From positions 3,472,001 through 3,536,000 of the forward strand of contig NZ_CP163525.1 in assembly GCF_041080655.1 (NCBI RefSeq): 64,000 bases of DNA, read 5' to 3'. The DNA is from Streptomyces sp. CG4 (GTDB lineage Bacteria > Actinomycetota > Actinomycetes > Streptomycetales > Streptomycetaceae). How positions within the stretch are numbered: the first letter of the stretch is position 1; every line of letters starts with the position of its first letter. Below are positions 41,973-50,901 of this stretch, in pieces. Below the pieces are notes generated by a model. It did no database searches. It was not told the origin of the DNA and saw nothing but the letters and a program-made list of their open reading frames with translations. A program made the position numbers and the translations under genes.

Positions 41973-44756
41973 TCAGTTCTGTTCCGCCGCGCCCAGCCGG
42001 AGCGTGACCTCCTGGTCGGTTCCGCCGCGCCGGACGGTCAGCCGTAGCGAGTCGCCGGGCCGGTGCGCGCGGATCTTGACGATCAGCTCCTCGGCCGTGT
42101 GCACGGGCTGCCCGTCGACCTCGGTGATGACGTCGCCCGCCTTGAGTCCGGCCTGCTCACCGGGGCCGCCCCGGGTCACGGCGGGGCCGCCGCCCGCGCT
42201 CTTGTCGTCGATACGGGCACCGTCGCCGGTGTACGCCATGTCGAGGGTGACGCCGATCACGGGGTGGGTCGCATGACCGTCGTTGATCAGTTCCTCGGCG
42301 ACGCGCTTGGCCTGGTTCACGGGGATGGCGAAGCCCAGACCGATGGAACCGGACTGGCTGCCGCCCGATTCGGTGCCGCTGTCGGCGGAGCGGATGGCGG
42401 AGTTGATGCCGATCACCTGGGCGCGGGAGTCGAGCAGGGGCCCGCCGGAGTTGCCCGGATTGATGGCGGCGTCGGTCTGCAGCGCGTCCACGTAGCTGAC
42501 GTCGCTCCCGTCGCCCTTCTCGCCGCCGGCCGTGATGGGCCGCTCCTTGGCGCTGATGATGCCGGAGGTGACGGTGTTGGCGAGGTCGAAGGGGGCGCCG
42601 ATGGCGACGACGGGGTCGCCGACGCGGACGTCGTCGGAGTTGCCGAGGGTCAGCGGGGTGAGCCCGTCCATGCCGCGGACCTGGACGACGGCGAGGTCGT
42701 AGCCGCTGTCGTGACCCACCACCGCGGCCTTGACGCTGTCACCGCTGCTGAACGTCACGGATATCTCCCCGCCCGATCCGGCGGGCGCGACGACGTGGTT
42801 GTTGGTGAGGATGTGGCCCTGGGCGTCGAGCACGAAGCCCGTCCCGGTGTCCTGCTGGTCGGTCCCGCTGACATGCAGCGTGACGACACTGGGCAGCGCC
42901 CGCGAGGCTATCCCTGCCACGCTGTCCGGCGCCCGCCCGGCGGGCACACGCCCGCCCTGCGGCAGCCGCACATCACCGCCGAACCCCTCCCGCTCGACAT
43001 AGGCCCCCACCACCCCACCCACACCGGCCGCAAGAAGGGCGACCACAAGACTCCACACAACGAGAAACCGCCGCCTACGCCGCGCACCGGCCGACCCCTC
43101 TCCCTCGCCCTGCCGCAACACCCCCACCTGCTCAACAGGCGAACCACCGCCCCAGGGGTCATAACGCCGCACAGCATCCCCGACGGCCTCGGGCGGTGAC
43201 GGTGTCCCTTGGGTGGTGGGGGTGGGGCTGGGGAGGGGAGCGGTGGAGCTAGGGAGGGGGGTGGTGGGGCTGGAGGGAGGGGCGACGACGTCGGGGAGAG
43301 GGGTGGTAGGGCTGGGCAGGGGGGTGGCGGCTGGGAGAGGGGTGGCGGCGGGGTCGGGGTCGGGAAGACCGGCGGCGGGAGCGCCGGGGGACGGGGTGCC
43401 GACAGGTGCCGGAGCGCCGCCAGCCGCTCCGCTGGTGGCAGGACCAGTGACCAGGGGAGCGCCGGGGGCGGGGCTGTCGGGGGTTGATCCACCGAGGGCC
43501 GGTCCACCGGGGGCCACACCATCGACAGCCGCGCCGCCGCCAACCTGCCCGCTGACGGCACGATCAGTGGTGGCCGGAGTGCCGGGGGCCACACCGCCGA
43601 CAGCCGGAGCGCTGGGGGCGGGGGCCCCGGGGGTCGCCGTGGGAGTGCCGGGGGCGGGTGCGTCGGGGGCGACGGGGTGCGGCCCGGGTACGGGTGCGGG
43701 AACCCCCGGTGCAGGGGCAGGAGCCCCGGGTGCTGAGGCCATGGGCCCCGGTGCCGGAACACCCGTGGGGGTGGGCATCGACGCACCGGGGGCAGGAGGG
43801 GGCATCGGCACCGGGGCGTGAGCCACAGGTGCCGGGGGCGGCGGAGCCGTCGGGGCGGGCATGGGTGTGCCCTGCGCCGGAGCTGCCGCCGGGTGCTGTA
43901 CGGGCGGTGCGGGCGCCCAGGGGCCCGGCTCGCCGTAGGGCGGAGTGCCGTAGGGATCGGGGTCGTGCAAGGGCTTCGGCCGCTCGGTGGGGGCCGCCCA
44001 GGCGGTTTCTCCGCGCGCGGACGCCACGCCGGGCGCTACGCTGCCGTCCTCCTCGGCCCCAGCCGTCGGCCCCGACACCGGCTTGGCCAGCTCGAAGTCC
44101 CCGTCGGCTACGGCCTCGGCCCCGGCCGCCCGAGCAGTCTCGGCGTCCCCGGAGACTACGACGTCCACCTTGTCGGACCCTGCACTCTCCAACCCGGCCG
44201 CGCGAACAGACGACGCGCCCCCGTCGACAACAGGCTCCGCCCCATCCGACCCTGCACTTTCCGACCCGGCGCTCCCCGACCCAGCCGTCTCCACCTCAGC
44301 CGTCGGCACGGACGCGGCCACGGTCACCGGACGCGCCAACTCGAAGTCCGCCGACCCGGAGCCCGTCGGCTCAGAACCGGTCGACTCGAAGCCCGCCGCC
44401 CCCGAATCCACCGGCTCGGCTCCCTTCCGCCCGCAGCCCATCCGCTCGGAATCCGTCAGCCCAGAACCCGCCGACCCCGAACCCGCCGACTCGAAGCCCG
44501 CCGTCCCCAAACCCACCGGCCCAGAACTCGCCATGGACTCAGCACCCGCCGCACCCCGATCCACCGGCCCGGAATCACCCGGCTCGGAGCCCATCCGCTC
44601 GGCCCGCAACGGCTCGACGGCGCCCGGCAATTGGCCGCTGCCGGCGCTCGTCCACTCCGCAGCGTCGGTTCGGTCAGCCGGTGTCGGTGCTGTCCCCGCC
44701 GCTTCCTCCGGTCCCTCCGGTTCTTCCCCCGGCGGGACACGGTTGCCCTCGTTCAT
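41973..44756 (-). CDS. HtrA-like serine protease with PDZ domain and very long N-terminal extension
   Basis: 927 aa. The first 560 residues are disordered: ESAGSGSAGSE-type repeats, then a Pro/Ala/Gly-rich stretch. One membrane helix follows (about 575-600, FLVVWSLVVALLAAGVGGVVGAY). The external protease has the trypsin-like triad His in LTNNHVV, Asp in SGYDLAVVQV and Ser in INPGNSGGPLL, then a PDZ domain to the C-terminus (GPGEQAGLKAGDVITEVDGQP). It degrades damaged envelope proteins. Family members are usually 350-650 aa, so the extension is unusual. ATG 44756 follows GGAGAGAG. It lies in the sigma/anti-sigma operon, 131 bases downstream. Confidence 0.93.
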   Translation of the reverse strand: MNEGNRVPPGEEPEGPEEAAGTAPTPADRTDAAEWTSAGSGQLPGAVEPLRAERMGSEPGDSGPVDRGAAGAESMASSGPVGLGTAGFESAGSGSAGSGLTDSERMGCGRKGAEPVDSGAAGFESTGSEPTGSGSADFELARPVTVAASVPTAEVETAGSGSAGSESAGSDGAEPVVDGGASSVRAAGLESAGSDKVDVVVSGDAETARAAGAEAVADGDFELAKPVSGPTAGAEEDGSVAPGVASARGETAWAAPTERPKPLHDPDPYGTPPYGEPGPWAPAPPVQHPAAAPAQGTPMPAPTAPPPPAPVAHAPVPMPPPAPGASMPTPTGVPAPGPMASAPGAPAPAPGVPAPVPGPHPVAPDAPAPGTPTATPGAPAPSAPAVGGVAPGTPATTDRAVSGQVGGGAAVDGVAPGGPALGGSTPDSPAPGAPLVTGPATSGAAGGAPAPVGTPSPGAPAAGLPDPDPAATPLPAATPLPSPTTPLPDVVAPPSSPTTPLPSSTAPLPSPTPTTQGTPSPPEAVGDAVRRYDPWGGGSPVEQVGVLRQGEGEGSAGARRRRRFLVVWSLVVALLAAGVGGVVGAYVEREGFGGDVRLPQGGRVPAGRAPDSVAGIASRALPSVVTLHVSGTDQQDTGTGFVLDAQGHILTNNHVVAPAGSGGEISVTFSSGDSVKAAVVGHDSGYDLAVVQVRGMDGLTPLTLGNSDDVRVGDPVVAIGAPFDLANTVTSGIISAKERPITAGGEKGDGSDVSYVDALQTDAAINPGNSGGPLLDSRAQVIGINSAIRSADSGTESGGSQSGSIGLGFAIPVNQAKRVAEELINDGHATHPVIGVTLDMAYTGDGARIDDKSAGGGPAVTRGGPGEQAGLKAGDVITEVDGQPVHTAEELIVKIRAHRPGDSLRLTVRRGGTDQEVTLRLGAAEQN

Positions 44757-44887
44757 GCTCTCTCCACGGCTGGCCGCGGTCGCGCGGTTCGGCGGCGGCC
44801 ACGGAACGTCGGCTGTGTCCGCGGGTCGCCGCGGACACGATCCTCACAGGATTCAACCAGGTTCGCGGGCCGTGGCGAAGTGGCCGG

Positions 44888-45973
44888 TCAGGGCGTTTGG
44901 CGGGGTACGGAGGCCGACGGTGAGGGAGTGGGGGTGGCGGCGCCGGGGACGGGGGCGGTCAGCAGGCTCGAGCCGGTGGCTCCGGGGAGCGTGGACGTCA
45001 CTCCCGGGACCGTGGGCCAGGCGGTGAGGGGGTAGACCACGGTGTCGTCGAGCGGGCGTATCAGCGGGGAGACGGCGGCCGCACCGGCCATGACCGGCGC
45101 GGTCAGGCCACGCACGGCATCGCCCTCGGCCCGGCTCGTACCGGACGGCAGTCCGGGCACCAGCGGTGCGGACATCGACATCGGGACGACCGGTGTCTGC
45201 CCGAACTGGCTGCCGCCCGAGGCGAGCAGCGGCCCCACGGCACGACGGCGCTGGCTGTCGGGCGTGGCTGCGGCGCCCGCACCCGTGCCGGCCGAGCGCG
45301 CCGGGATGACGTTGCTGCCGGTGCCTCCGCCGCCGCGGGCGTCCGCGGTGGTGTCACCGGGGACGGCGGTGGTGACGCCCCCGAGGGCGACCGCGGCCAG
45401 CGACACGGCGCCGGCGGCGGCCACGGCGAACCGCAGCCCGCGCGAGGCGGAGCGGCCGTCGTCCGGGCGGCCGACGGGATGGATGCGGAACCCGCGTTCT
45501 TCGGCGGCGGGGACGGGGCTCTCCGGGACGGCCGGGCCGTGCGGGCGGGCGGGGACGTATCCGAACGCGAAGCGGTCGGCGCGCCTCGTTCCGAAGACAC
45601 CGAAGACGCCGAAGCCGCCGAGGACGCCGGAGGCACCGGGGGCCGCCGCGGTCTCGTCGTCGGGGCCGCGTCCGAAGAGGCCACCGCCGGGCGGCGACGT
45701 GCCGTCGTCGTCCAGGTCGCCTCCGCCGGGAAGGCCCTGGAGGCGGGCGAGCAGGCTCGCCGAGGGCGGCGGCGGGGCCGCCTCCGCGAACACGTTCTTC
45801 AGTCGGCGCTGGGCGTCCGCCTCCGCCTTGCACCGGGCGCAGGTGGCCAGGTGCGCGAGGACCCGCTCACGCGACTCATGACCGAGCTCGCCGTCCACCA
45901 GGGCGGAGAGTCGGTCTCCCAGGTGCTGCTCTGCGAGGTGGGCCCCCGCAGGTTTCGGCCGGGTTCCACTCAC
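44888..45973 (-). CDS. Zinc-binding anti-sigma factor (RseA-like) with membrane anchor and exported tail
   Basis: 361 aa from GTG 45973, which shares GTGA with the sigma gene stop. The N-terminus is a zinc anti-sigma (ZAS) domain: [27 protein letters not shown] with the HxxxCxxC motif. One membrane helix follows (about 195-215, [19 protein letters not shown]), and the last 150 residues should face outside (Pro/Thr/Ser-rich, ends [12 protein letters not shown]). In the mycobacterial homologue RseA the membrane part is lacking. It should bind and silence the adjacent ECF sigma factor and release it on envelope or redox stress. Confidence 0.9.
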   Translation of the reverse strand: MSGTRPKPAGAHLAEQHLGDRLSALVDGELGHESRERVLAHLATCARCKAEADAQRRLKNVFAEAAPPPPSASLLARLQGLPGGGDLDDDGTSPPGGGLFGRGPDDETAAAPGASGVLGGFGVFGVFGTRRADRFAFGYVPARPHGPAVPESPVPAAEERGFRIHPVGRPDDGRSASRGLRFAVAAAGAVSLAAVALGGVTTAVPGDTTADARGGGGTGSNVIPARSAGTGAGAAATPDSQRRRAVGPLLASGGSQFGQTPVVPMSMSAPLVPGLPSGTSRAEGDAVRGLTAPVMAGAAAVSPLIRPLDDTVVYPLTAWPTVPGVTSTLPGATGSSLLTAPVPGAATPTPSPSASVPRQTP

Positions 45974-46752
45974 GCGGTCGCGCCCCCTCCCCCCAGAGCG
46001 GGCACACGGGTCAGGAAGGAGCGCCGCTCGGCCGCGCGCGCCTCCGGGGACCGGTGCGCGAGGGCCTTGCGGAGCTGGGAGCGGCCGCGGTGGATACGGG
46101 AGCGCACCGTGCCGAGCTTCACGCCCAGGGTCGCGGCGATCTCCTCGTACGACAGTCCCTCGATGTCGCACAGGACGACGGCGGCGCGGAACTCGGGCGC
46201 GAGGGTGTCCAGGGCCTGCTGGACGTCGGCGTCGAAGTGCGCGTCGTTGAAGAGCTGCTGCGGGGTGGGCTCGCGGCTGGCCAGGCGATCGGCCGCGTCC
46301 TCGCCGAGGGCGTCGAAGCGGATGCGCTGCTTGCGCCGGACCATGTCCAGGAAGAGGTTCGTGGTGATGCGGTGCAGCCAGCCCTCGAAGGTGCCCGGCG
46401 AGTACGTCGACAGGGAGCGGAAGACACGGACGAAGACCTCCTGGGTGAGGTCCTCGGCGTCGTGCTGGTTTCCGGTCAGGCGGTAGGCGAGGCGGTAGAC
46501 CCGGGCACTGTGGGTGCTGACGATCTCCTCCCACGTGGGCGGAGTCCACGCCTGCCCGTCCGCGTCGGTGGAGAAGGTCGCGGTCTGGGCCTCGCCTGCG
46601 GCGAGACCGGCGTGGTGGTCAGCAGCGGTGTCGGTCACGGATTTCGGCCTGCCCGCCGACCCGAGGAAGCGCCGCAGCACTCCACCCCGATCCCCGGGCG
46701 CAGCCGCACCTCCCCTGTCGGCTCTGGTGGTGTCCAGTGGAGCCCCTACCAT
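45970..46752 (-). CDS. ECF sigma factor, SigE-like (envelope stress)
   Basis: 260 aa from ATG 46752 ([14 protein letters not shown]). A 90-aa N-terminal extension precedes region 2 ([31 protein letters not shown] in two helices, with [13 protein letters not shown]) and region 4 ([34 protein letters not shown] in two helices, the -35 binding HTH). In the order sigma, anti-sigma, HtrA, TatB it matches M. tuberculosis sigE-rseA-htrA-tatB (from memory). It directs transcription for envelope repair. Divergent from the O-methyltransferase; the 228-base spacer holds both promoters. Confidence 0.93.
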   Translation of the reverse strand: MVGAPLDTTRADRGGAAAPGDRGGVLRRFLGSAGRPKSVTDTAADHHAGLAAGEAQTATFSTDADGQAWTPPTWEEIVSTHSARVYRLAYRLTGNQHDAEDLTQEVFVRVFRSLSTYSPGTFEGWLHRITTNLFLDMVRRKQRIRFDALGEDAADRLASREPTPQQLFNDAHFDADVQQALDTLAPEFRAAVVLCDIEGLSYEEIAATLGVKLGTVRSRIHRGRSQLRKALAHRSPEARAAERRSFLTRVPALGGGGATA

Positions 46753-46980
46753 AGCCACCTCGCCCGTTAGCTCCGGATAAGCGGTTTTACGAGAATTTGA
46801 TACACGCTGACACGGCTCATGCGGCTGCGTCAGCAGTTGCTCGGCGTCCTGATCCACCTCTTACCCCCCGTCGCACATCCGGCCACCGTCTCAACCCGGT
46901 AAACGTCCAGTCCCATCTGCGGGTTCCCGACGGCAACGGATACAGTCACGCCCAGGCATTCACGGGGACAGGAGAGGGTC

Positions 46981-47613
46981 ATTACCGGCAACCGGCAGAC
47001 GAGCTGGGCCTTCGCCGACGCCTTTGTCGCCGAGGACGAAGCGCTGCGCTGGGCCCGTGACCGGGCCCGCGAGGCAGGGCTGCGCTCGGTGTCGCCCGGC
47101 ACGGGCGCCGCGCTGCGACTGCTCGCCGCCTCCGTGGACGCGAAGGCCGTCGCGGAGATCGGCACCGGCTGCGGAGTGTCCGGAATTCATCTGCTGCACG
47201 GCATGCGCCCGGACGGGGTGCTGACCACGGTCGACCCGGAGCCGGAGCACCAGCAGTTCGCCCGGCAGGCCTTCCGCGCCTGCGGGTTCGCCAGCAACCG
47301 GGCCCGCTTCATCCCCGGCCGCGCCCTGGACGTCCTGCCCCGGCTCGCGGACGCCGGCTACGACCTCGTCTTCTGCGACGGCGACCGGCTGGAGTACCTG
47401 GACTATCTCGCTGAATCGTTGCGCCTGCTGCGACCGGGCGGTCTGGTGGTCTTCGAGGGCGTCTTCGCGGGAGGCCGTACGGTCGGCTCGGGGCCTCAGC
47501 CCACGGAGGTGCTGCGGCTGCGGGAACTGCTGCGCGCGGTGCGCGAGAGCCAGGAGCTGGTCACCTCGCTGCTGCCGGTGGGCGACGGCCTGCTGTGCGC
47601 CGTCAAGCGCTGA
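46981..47613 (+). CDS. SAM-dependent O-methyltransferase, apparently starting with ATT
   Basis: About 210 aa. N-terminal helices (TSWAFADAFVAEDEALRWAR) precede motif I (VAEIGTGCGVSGIHLLHG), the acidic VDPEPEHQQFARQAF, and FCDGDRLEYLDYL, as in the catechol/caffeoyl-CoA O-methyltransferase family. The conserved N-terminal helices are encoded upstream of GTG 47089, in a stretch with no ATG, GTG or TTG. A strong GGAGAGG site lies three bases before ATT 46981 (ITGNRQTSW), so ATT is the probable start, as in infC. The product methylates an unknown acceptor; homologues sit beside sigE in other Actinobacteria. Confidence 0.85.
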   Translation: MTGNRQTSWAFADAFVAEDEALRWARDRAREAGLRSVSPGTGAALRLLAASVDAKAVAEIGTGCGVSGIHLLHGMRPDGVLTTVDPEPEHQQFARQAFRACGFASNRARFIPGRALDVLPRLADAGYDLVFCDGDRLEYLDYLAESLRLLRPGGLVVFEGVFAGGRTVGSGPQPTEVLRLRELLRAVRESQELVTSLLPVGDGLLCAVKR

Positions 47614-47652
47614 CCGGTTCGCCGCAGAGCGGGACCACGGGGCTCGATACGC

Positions 47653-47688
47653 GGCTGCCCCGGCACCGCGTACGATGCCGGGGCAGCC
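47653..47688. terminator. Bidirectional terminator between the O-methyltransferase and DUF3117
   Basis: A perfect 13-bp stem (ggctgccccggca / tgccggggcagcc) with a ten-base loop between converging genes. Confidence 0.88.
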
Positions 47689-47711
47689 GTGAGGACTGGG
47701 TCGCTGACGCG

Positions 47712-47879
47712 TCAGACGACGACGTTCTTCAAGGCGTCGGCGAGCGCCGCGGCCTCGTCAGGGGTCAGCTCGACGACGAGTCGACCGCCGCCTTCGAGCG
47801 GAACGCGCATGACGATGCCCCGCCCCTCCTTGGTCACCTCGAGCGGGCCATCACCCGTCCGCGGCTTCATGGCCGCCAT
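47712..47879 (-). CDS. DUF3117 family protein
   Basis: 55 aa from ATG 47879 (AAMKPRTGDGPLEVTKEGRG) with a GGAAGGGG site upstream. The end ELTPDEAAALADALKNVVV is the conserved helix of this small actinobacterial family. Its role is unknown. The upstream in-frame extension to 48002 is not conserved and is left out. Confidence 0.92.
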   Translation of the reverse strand: MAAMKPRTGDGPLEVTKEGRGIVMRVPLEGGGRLVVELTPDEAAALADALKNVVV

Positions 47880-48250
47880 GCTCGTTCCCCTTCCTGAAAC
47901 CAGCTCATCGTCTGCCGAGAGCCCTCGGAGGGCATCCGCGGTTCCGGTACGGACACGCGACACCGGCATCGAACACATTGCTTCCCGGCCATTATCCCGC
48001 ATGGCAGGACCCGATGACCAACATCAGTCGGCATCGCTTGGGCAACGCGCGCGAGCAAAACCACTCAATTCGGGGATGTGGCTGCGATACTGCGCCACCG
48101 CACGGACACCCGCCGGCCGACTCCGCTCCGGTTTTCTTTGACGCAGGTCACACGTGCGCTCCGGCCCTTGGCCGGCGATCTCCGCCATGCTGTCCTTCAC
48201 ACAGGGACGTACTGAGCGGTACGTCATCCCGATACCGGAGGGGATGCGCC
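47880..48250. other. Divergent promoter region of DUF3117 and the enoyl-CoA hydratase
   Basis: About 370 bases, no gene. Locally lower GC near 48030-48075; no consensus promoter or operator could be assigned. Confidence 0.4.
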
Positions 48251-49054
48251 ATGGCCGACACCGTGCTCTACGAGGTGAGCGACGGACTCGCGACGATCAC
48301 GCTGAACCGCCCCGAAGCGATGAACGCGCTGAACATCGCGACCAAGGTCGCCCTCCGTGAGGCGGCGGAATCCGCGGCCGGGGACACCGCCGTACGGGCG
48401 ATCCTGCTGACCGCGGCCGGGGACCGGGCGTTCTGCGTCGGCCAGGATCTCAAGGAGCACATCGGGCTCCTGGCGGCGGACCGGGAGACCGGGTCCGGGC
48501 AGACCATGTCCACGGTCAAGGAGCACTACAACCCGATCGTGAAGGCGCTGGCCGGAGCGCCGAAGCCGGTGCTCGCCGCGGTGAACGGCGTCGCGGCCGG
48601 AGCCGGCTTCGGCTTCGCACTCGCCGCGGACTACCGGCTGGTCGCCGACACGGCCGCCTTCAACACCTCCTTCGCGGGCGTGGCGCTGACCGCCGACTCC
48701 GGCATCTCCTGGACCCTGCCCCGGGTGATCGGCCCGAGCCGCGCGGCCGACCTGCTGCTCTTCCCGCGCAGCATCAGCGCCCAGGACGCACTGGAGCTGG
48801 GCATCGCCAACCGGGTCGTACCCGCCGCCGAGCTGCGCGCCGAGGCCGAGAAGACGGCGCGGGCCCTGGCCGAGGGGCCGACGGTGGCGTACGCGGCGCT
48901 CAAGGAGGCGGTGGCCTACGGGCTCTCGCACTCCCTCGCCGAGACCCTGGAGAAGGAGGACGAACTGCAGGCCAGGGCCGGGCAGTCCGAGGACCACGCG
49001 ATCGCCGTGCAGGCCTTCGTGAACAAGGAGAAGCCGAAGTACCTGGGCCGCTGA
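48251..49054 (+). CDS. Enoyl-CoA hydratase/isomerase family protein (PaaG-like)
   Basis: 267 aa from ATG 48251 with GGAGGGG upstream. Crotonase-fold landmarks are CVGQDLKEH (first oxyanion segment), NGVAAGAGFGFALAADYRLV (second), and LTADSGISWTLPRVIG with the Asp where PaaG-type isomerases have their catalytic residue instead of the two Glu of classical hydratases. It acts on a CoA thioester, perhaps the ring-epoxide of phenylacetyl-CoA or a related substrate. No paa genes are nearby, so the pathway is uncertain. Confidence 0.9.
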   Translation: MADTVLYEVSDGLATITLNRPEAMNALNIATKVALREAAESAAGDTAVRAILLTAAGDRAFCVGQDLKEHIGLLAADRETGSGQTMSTVKEHYNPIVKALAGAPKPVLAAVNGVAAGAGFGFALAADYRLVADTAAFNTSFAGVALTADSGISWTLPRVIGPSRAADLLLFPRSISAQDALELGIANRVVPAAELRAEAEKTARALAEGPTVAYAALKEAVAYGLSHSLAETLEKEDELQARAGQSEDHAIAVQAFVNKEKPKYLGR

Positions 49055-49147
49055 ACCCGTCGGCCGGCCGGATCCACGGCGTGATGAACCGTGATGAACA
49101 GGGCCTGCCCGCCCCGCCACGCCCGTCGACCGGCCGGCCCCAGGAAC

Positions 49148-49792
49148 CTAGGGCGCGATGAGTAGCGCCTCCGCGCCCACCGGCCGGTAGCCGGCCGCCT
49201 GGAAGGCGCGCACGCTCCGGGCGTTGCCGGCGGCCTGCTGCGACCAGACCCACTCCCCCGCGGGTACGAGGTGCCGGGCGGCCGAGGCCAGGGCCCGGCC
49301 CAGGCCCCGGTGCCGTACGTCCTCGTCGACCTCGATCGCCGTCTCCCAGCGGCCCGCCACGCCCCGGCCGAGGACGAGCACCCCGCCCTCCGTCGCCCAG
49401 ACGCGCACGTCGTCCCGGCGCCCCCGCGCACTACGCACGCGCGGATGGTCCGGGTCGGCCAGTTCCCGCAGCTCCAGCGAGGGTGGGCCGGGCAGCGCCC
49501 CCGCCACGGTGAGCAGGTCGACGGTGTCGGTCGACCGGCCCGTGCGGTCCAGGAACGCGGCCAGGAAACGAGGGTTCATCGCGGCCGCCAGCTCGTCGCA
49601 GTCGAGGGAGGCGAGCGTGCTCCGCACCCACTGCGGATCCTCGTCGGTGAACACCACCGAGTGCGCGGTGAACGCGATCACGCCGGCGTCGCGGTGGCTC
49701 GGCTGCGGCACCACGGTCGTACCGCCGTCGGGCGGCGGGAAGTGCCCGCGGGCCGCCGCGTCGAGGATGCCGGCCAGAGCGGCAGGGGTCAT
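49148..49792 (-). CDS. GNAT-family N-acetyltransferase
   Basis: 214 aa. The first half (about 1-120) is an unassigned domain; the acetyl-CoA part is in the second half: RWETAIEVDEDVRHRGLGRALASAARHL gives the Q/RxxGxG/A-type pyrophosphate loop (RHRGLGRA), and QQAAGNARSVRAFQAAGYRPVG is motif B with N-x-x-S. It starts five bases after the tag stop, so it is probably translated from the same mRNA. The substrate is unknown. Confidence 0.87.
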   Translation of the reverse strand: MTPAALAGILDAAARGHFPPPDGGTTVVPQPSHRDAGVIAFTAHSVVFTDEDPQWVRSTLASLDCDELAAAMNPRFLAAFLDRTGRSTDTVDLLTVAGALPGPPSLELRELADPDHPRVRSARGRRDDVRVWATEGGVLVLGRGVAGRWETAIEVDEDVRHRGLGRALASAARHLVPAGEWVWSQQAAGNARSVRAFQAAGYRPVGAEALLIAP

Positions 49793-49797
49793 GGCGG

Positions 49798-50388
49798 TCA
49801 GGAGCCGGCCCTTCTTGCCACGCATGCCTCCAGGTGGTCGTTGACCAGGCCGCACGCCTGCATCAGGGCGTACGCGGTCGTCGGGCCGACGAATCTGAGG
49901 CCCCGTTTCTTCAGGGCCTTGGACAGGGCCGTCGACTCCGGGGTCACGGGCGGGATGTCGGCGGCGGTCTTCGGGACCGGACGGGTGGCCGGGTCGGGCG
50001 CGTGGGACCAGATCAGCTCGTCCAGCTCGCCCTCGGCCCAGTCGGCGAGCACGCGCGCGTTGGCGAGCGTGGCGTCGATCTTGGCGCGGTTGCGGATGAT
50101 GCCCGGGTCCGCCAGCAGGCGCTCGCGGTCCTCGTCGGTGTACGCGGCGATCTTCTCGATGCGGAAACCGGCGAAGGCCGACCGGAAACCCGGGCGGCGG
50201 CGCAGGATCGTGATCCAGGACAGGCCCGACTGGAAGGCCTCCAGGCTGAGCCGCTCGAAGAGGGCGTCGTCGCCGTGCACCGGGCGGCCCCACTCCTCGT
50301 CGTGGTACGCCACATAGTCCTCGGCCGACAGGGCCCAGGGGCAGCGCAGCGCGCCGTCGGGCCCGGCGACGGCGGCTCCGTCGCTCAT
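49798..50388 (-). CDS. tag: DNA-3-methyladenine glycosylase I
   Basis: 196 aa. The family pattern is complete: CPWALSAEDYVAYHDEEWGRP at the start, FERLSLEAFQSGLSWITILRRR with the Glu used in base recognition, KKRGLRFVGPTTAYALMQACGLVNDH (HTH-like end), and the zinc ligands Cys16-like in RCPW, His in YHDEEW and the final HLEACV. It excises 3-methyladenine from alkylated DNA. ATG 50388 shares ATGA with the DivIVA-like gene stop. The order DivIVA-like, tag, DUF3117 is conserved in Actinobacteria. Confidence 0.95.
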   Translation of the reverse strand: MSDGAAVAGPDGALRCPWALSAEDYVAYHDEEWGRPVHGDDALFERLSLEAFQSGLSWITILRRRPGFRSAFAGFRIEKIAAYTDEDRERLLADPGIIRNRAKIDATLANARVLADWAEGELDELIWSHAPDPATRPVPKTAADIPPVTPESTALSKALKKRGLRFVGPTTAYALMQACGLVNDHLEACVARRAGS

Positions 50389-50741
50389 CGCTGGTCCTCC
50401 GGGTGCTCGGGCTTCTCCATGTGGACGTGTGCCGCCGCGGCTCTGGCTCCGGCCAGTGCCGACTCCAGGTCGGCGATCCGGGCGTCCCGCTCGGCCAGTT
50501 CGGCGCCGAGCCGGCCGAGGGCGTCGTCGACGTCCGCCATGCGGTAGCCGCGCGGGGCGACCGGGAAGCGCAGGTTCTCCACGTCCGCCCGGTCCACCGG
50601 GCGGTCCGGGGGCAGCGGGTCCTGCAGCCGCTCCGGCGCCACCTCGGGCAGCGGGGCGCTGTCGCCGCCGCCCACCACGGCGAGGGTCACCGCGGCGACC
50701 ACGACGGCCAGCGCGACGACCAGGAACAAGAACATCACCAT
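50385..50741 (-). CDS. DivIVA-domain membrane protein
   Basis: 118 aa. An N-terminal membrane helix (FLFLVVALAVVVAAVTLAVV) and a Pro-rich linker lead to a DivIVA-type segment, NLRFPVAPRGYRMADVDDALGRLG (F-P-x-x-x-x-GY-x-x-x-x-VD-x-x-L), and a coiled helix (ELAERDARIADLESALAGARA). DivIVA domains sense membrane curvature at poles and septa. The protein is too short for full filament formation and may localise partners. It is the first gene of a coupled set with tag and the GNAT gene. Confidence 0.88.
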   Translation of the reverse strand: MVMFLFLVVALAVVVAAVTLAVVGGGDSAPLPEVAPERLQDPLPPDRPVDRADVENLRFPVAPRGYRMADVDDALGRLGAELAERDARIADLESALAGARAAAAHVHMEKPEHPEDQR

Positions 50742-50901
50742 CGCCAGGGGTCCCCACGCTCTCTGCCGGACGCACTACCGGACGTCGAAATGTATCCGCT
50801 GAATCTCTTGACTCTTTCAGGGTCCGATCGTGCCATGCGGGTCTGACACTAACGGTCTCAGGCGCCCGTACCGCGGGACGTCCAGGGAGGGGTCACAGCG
50901 G

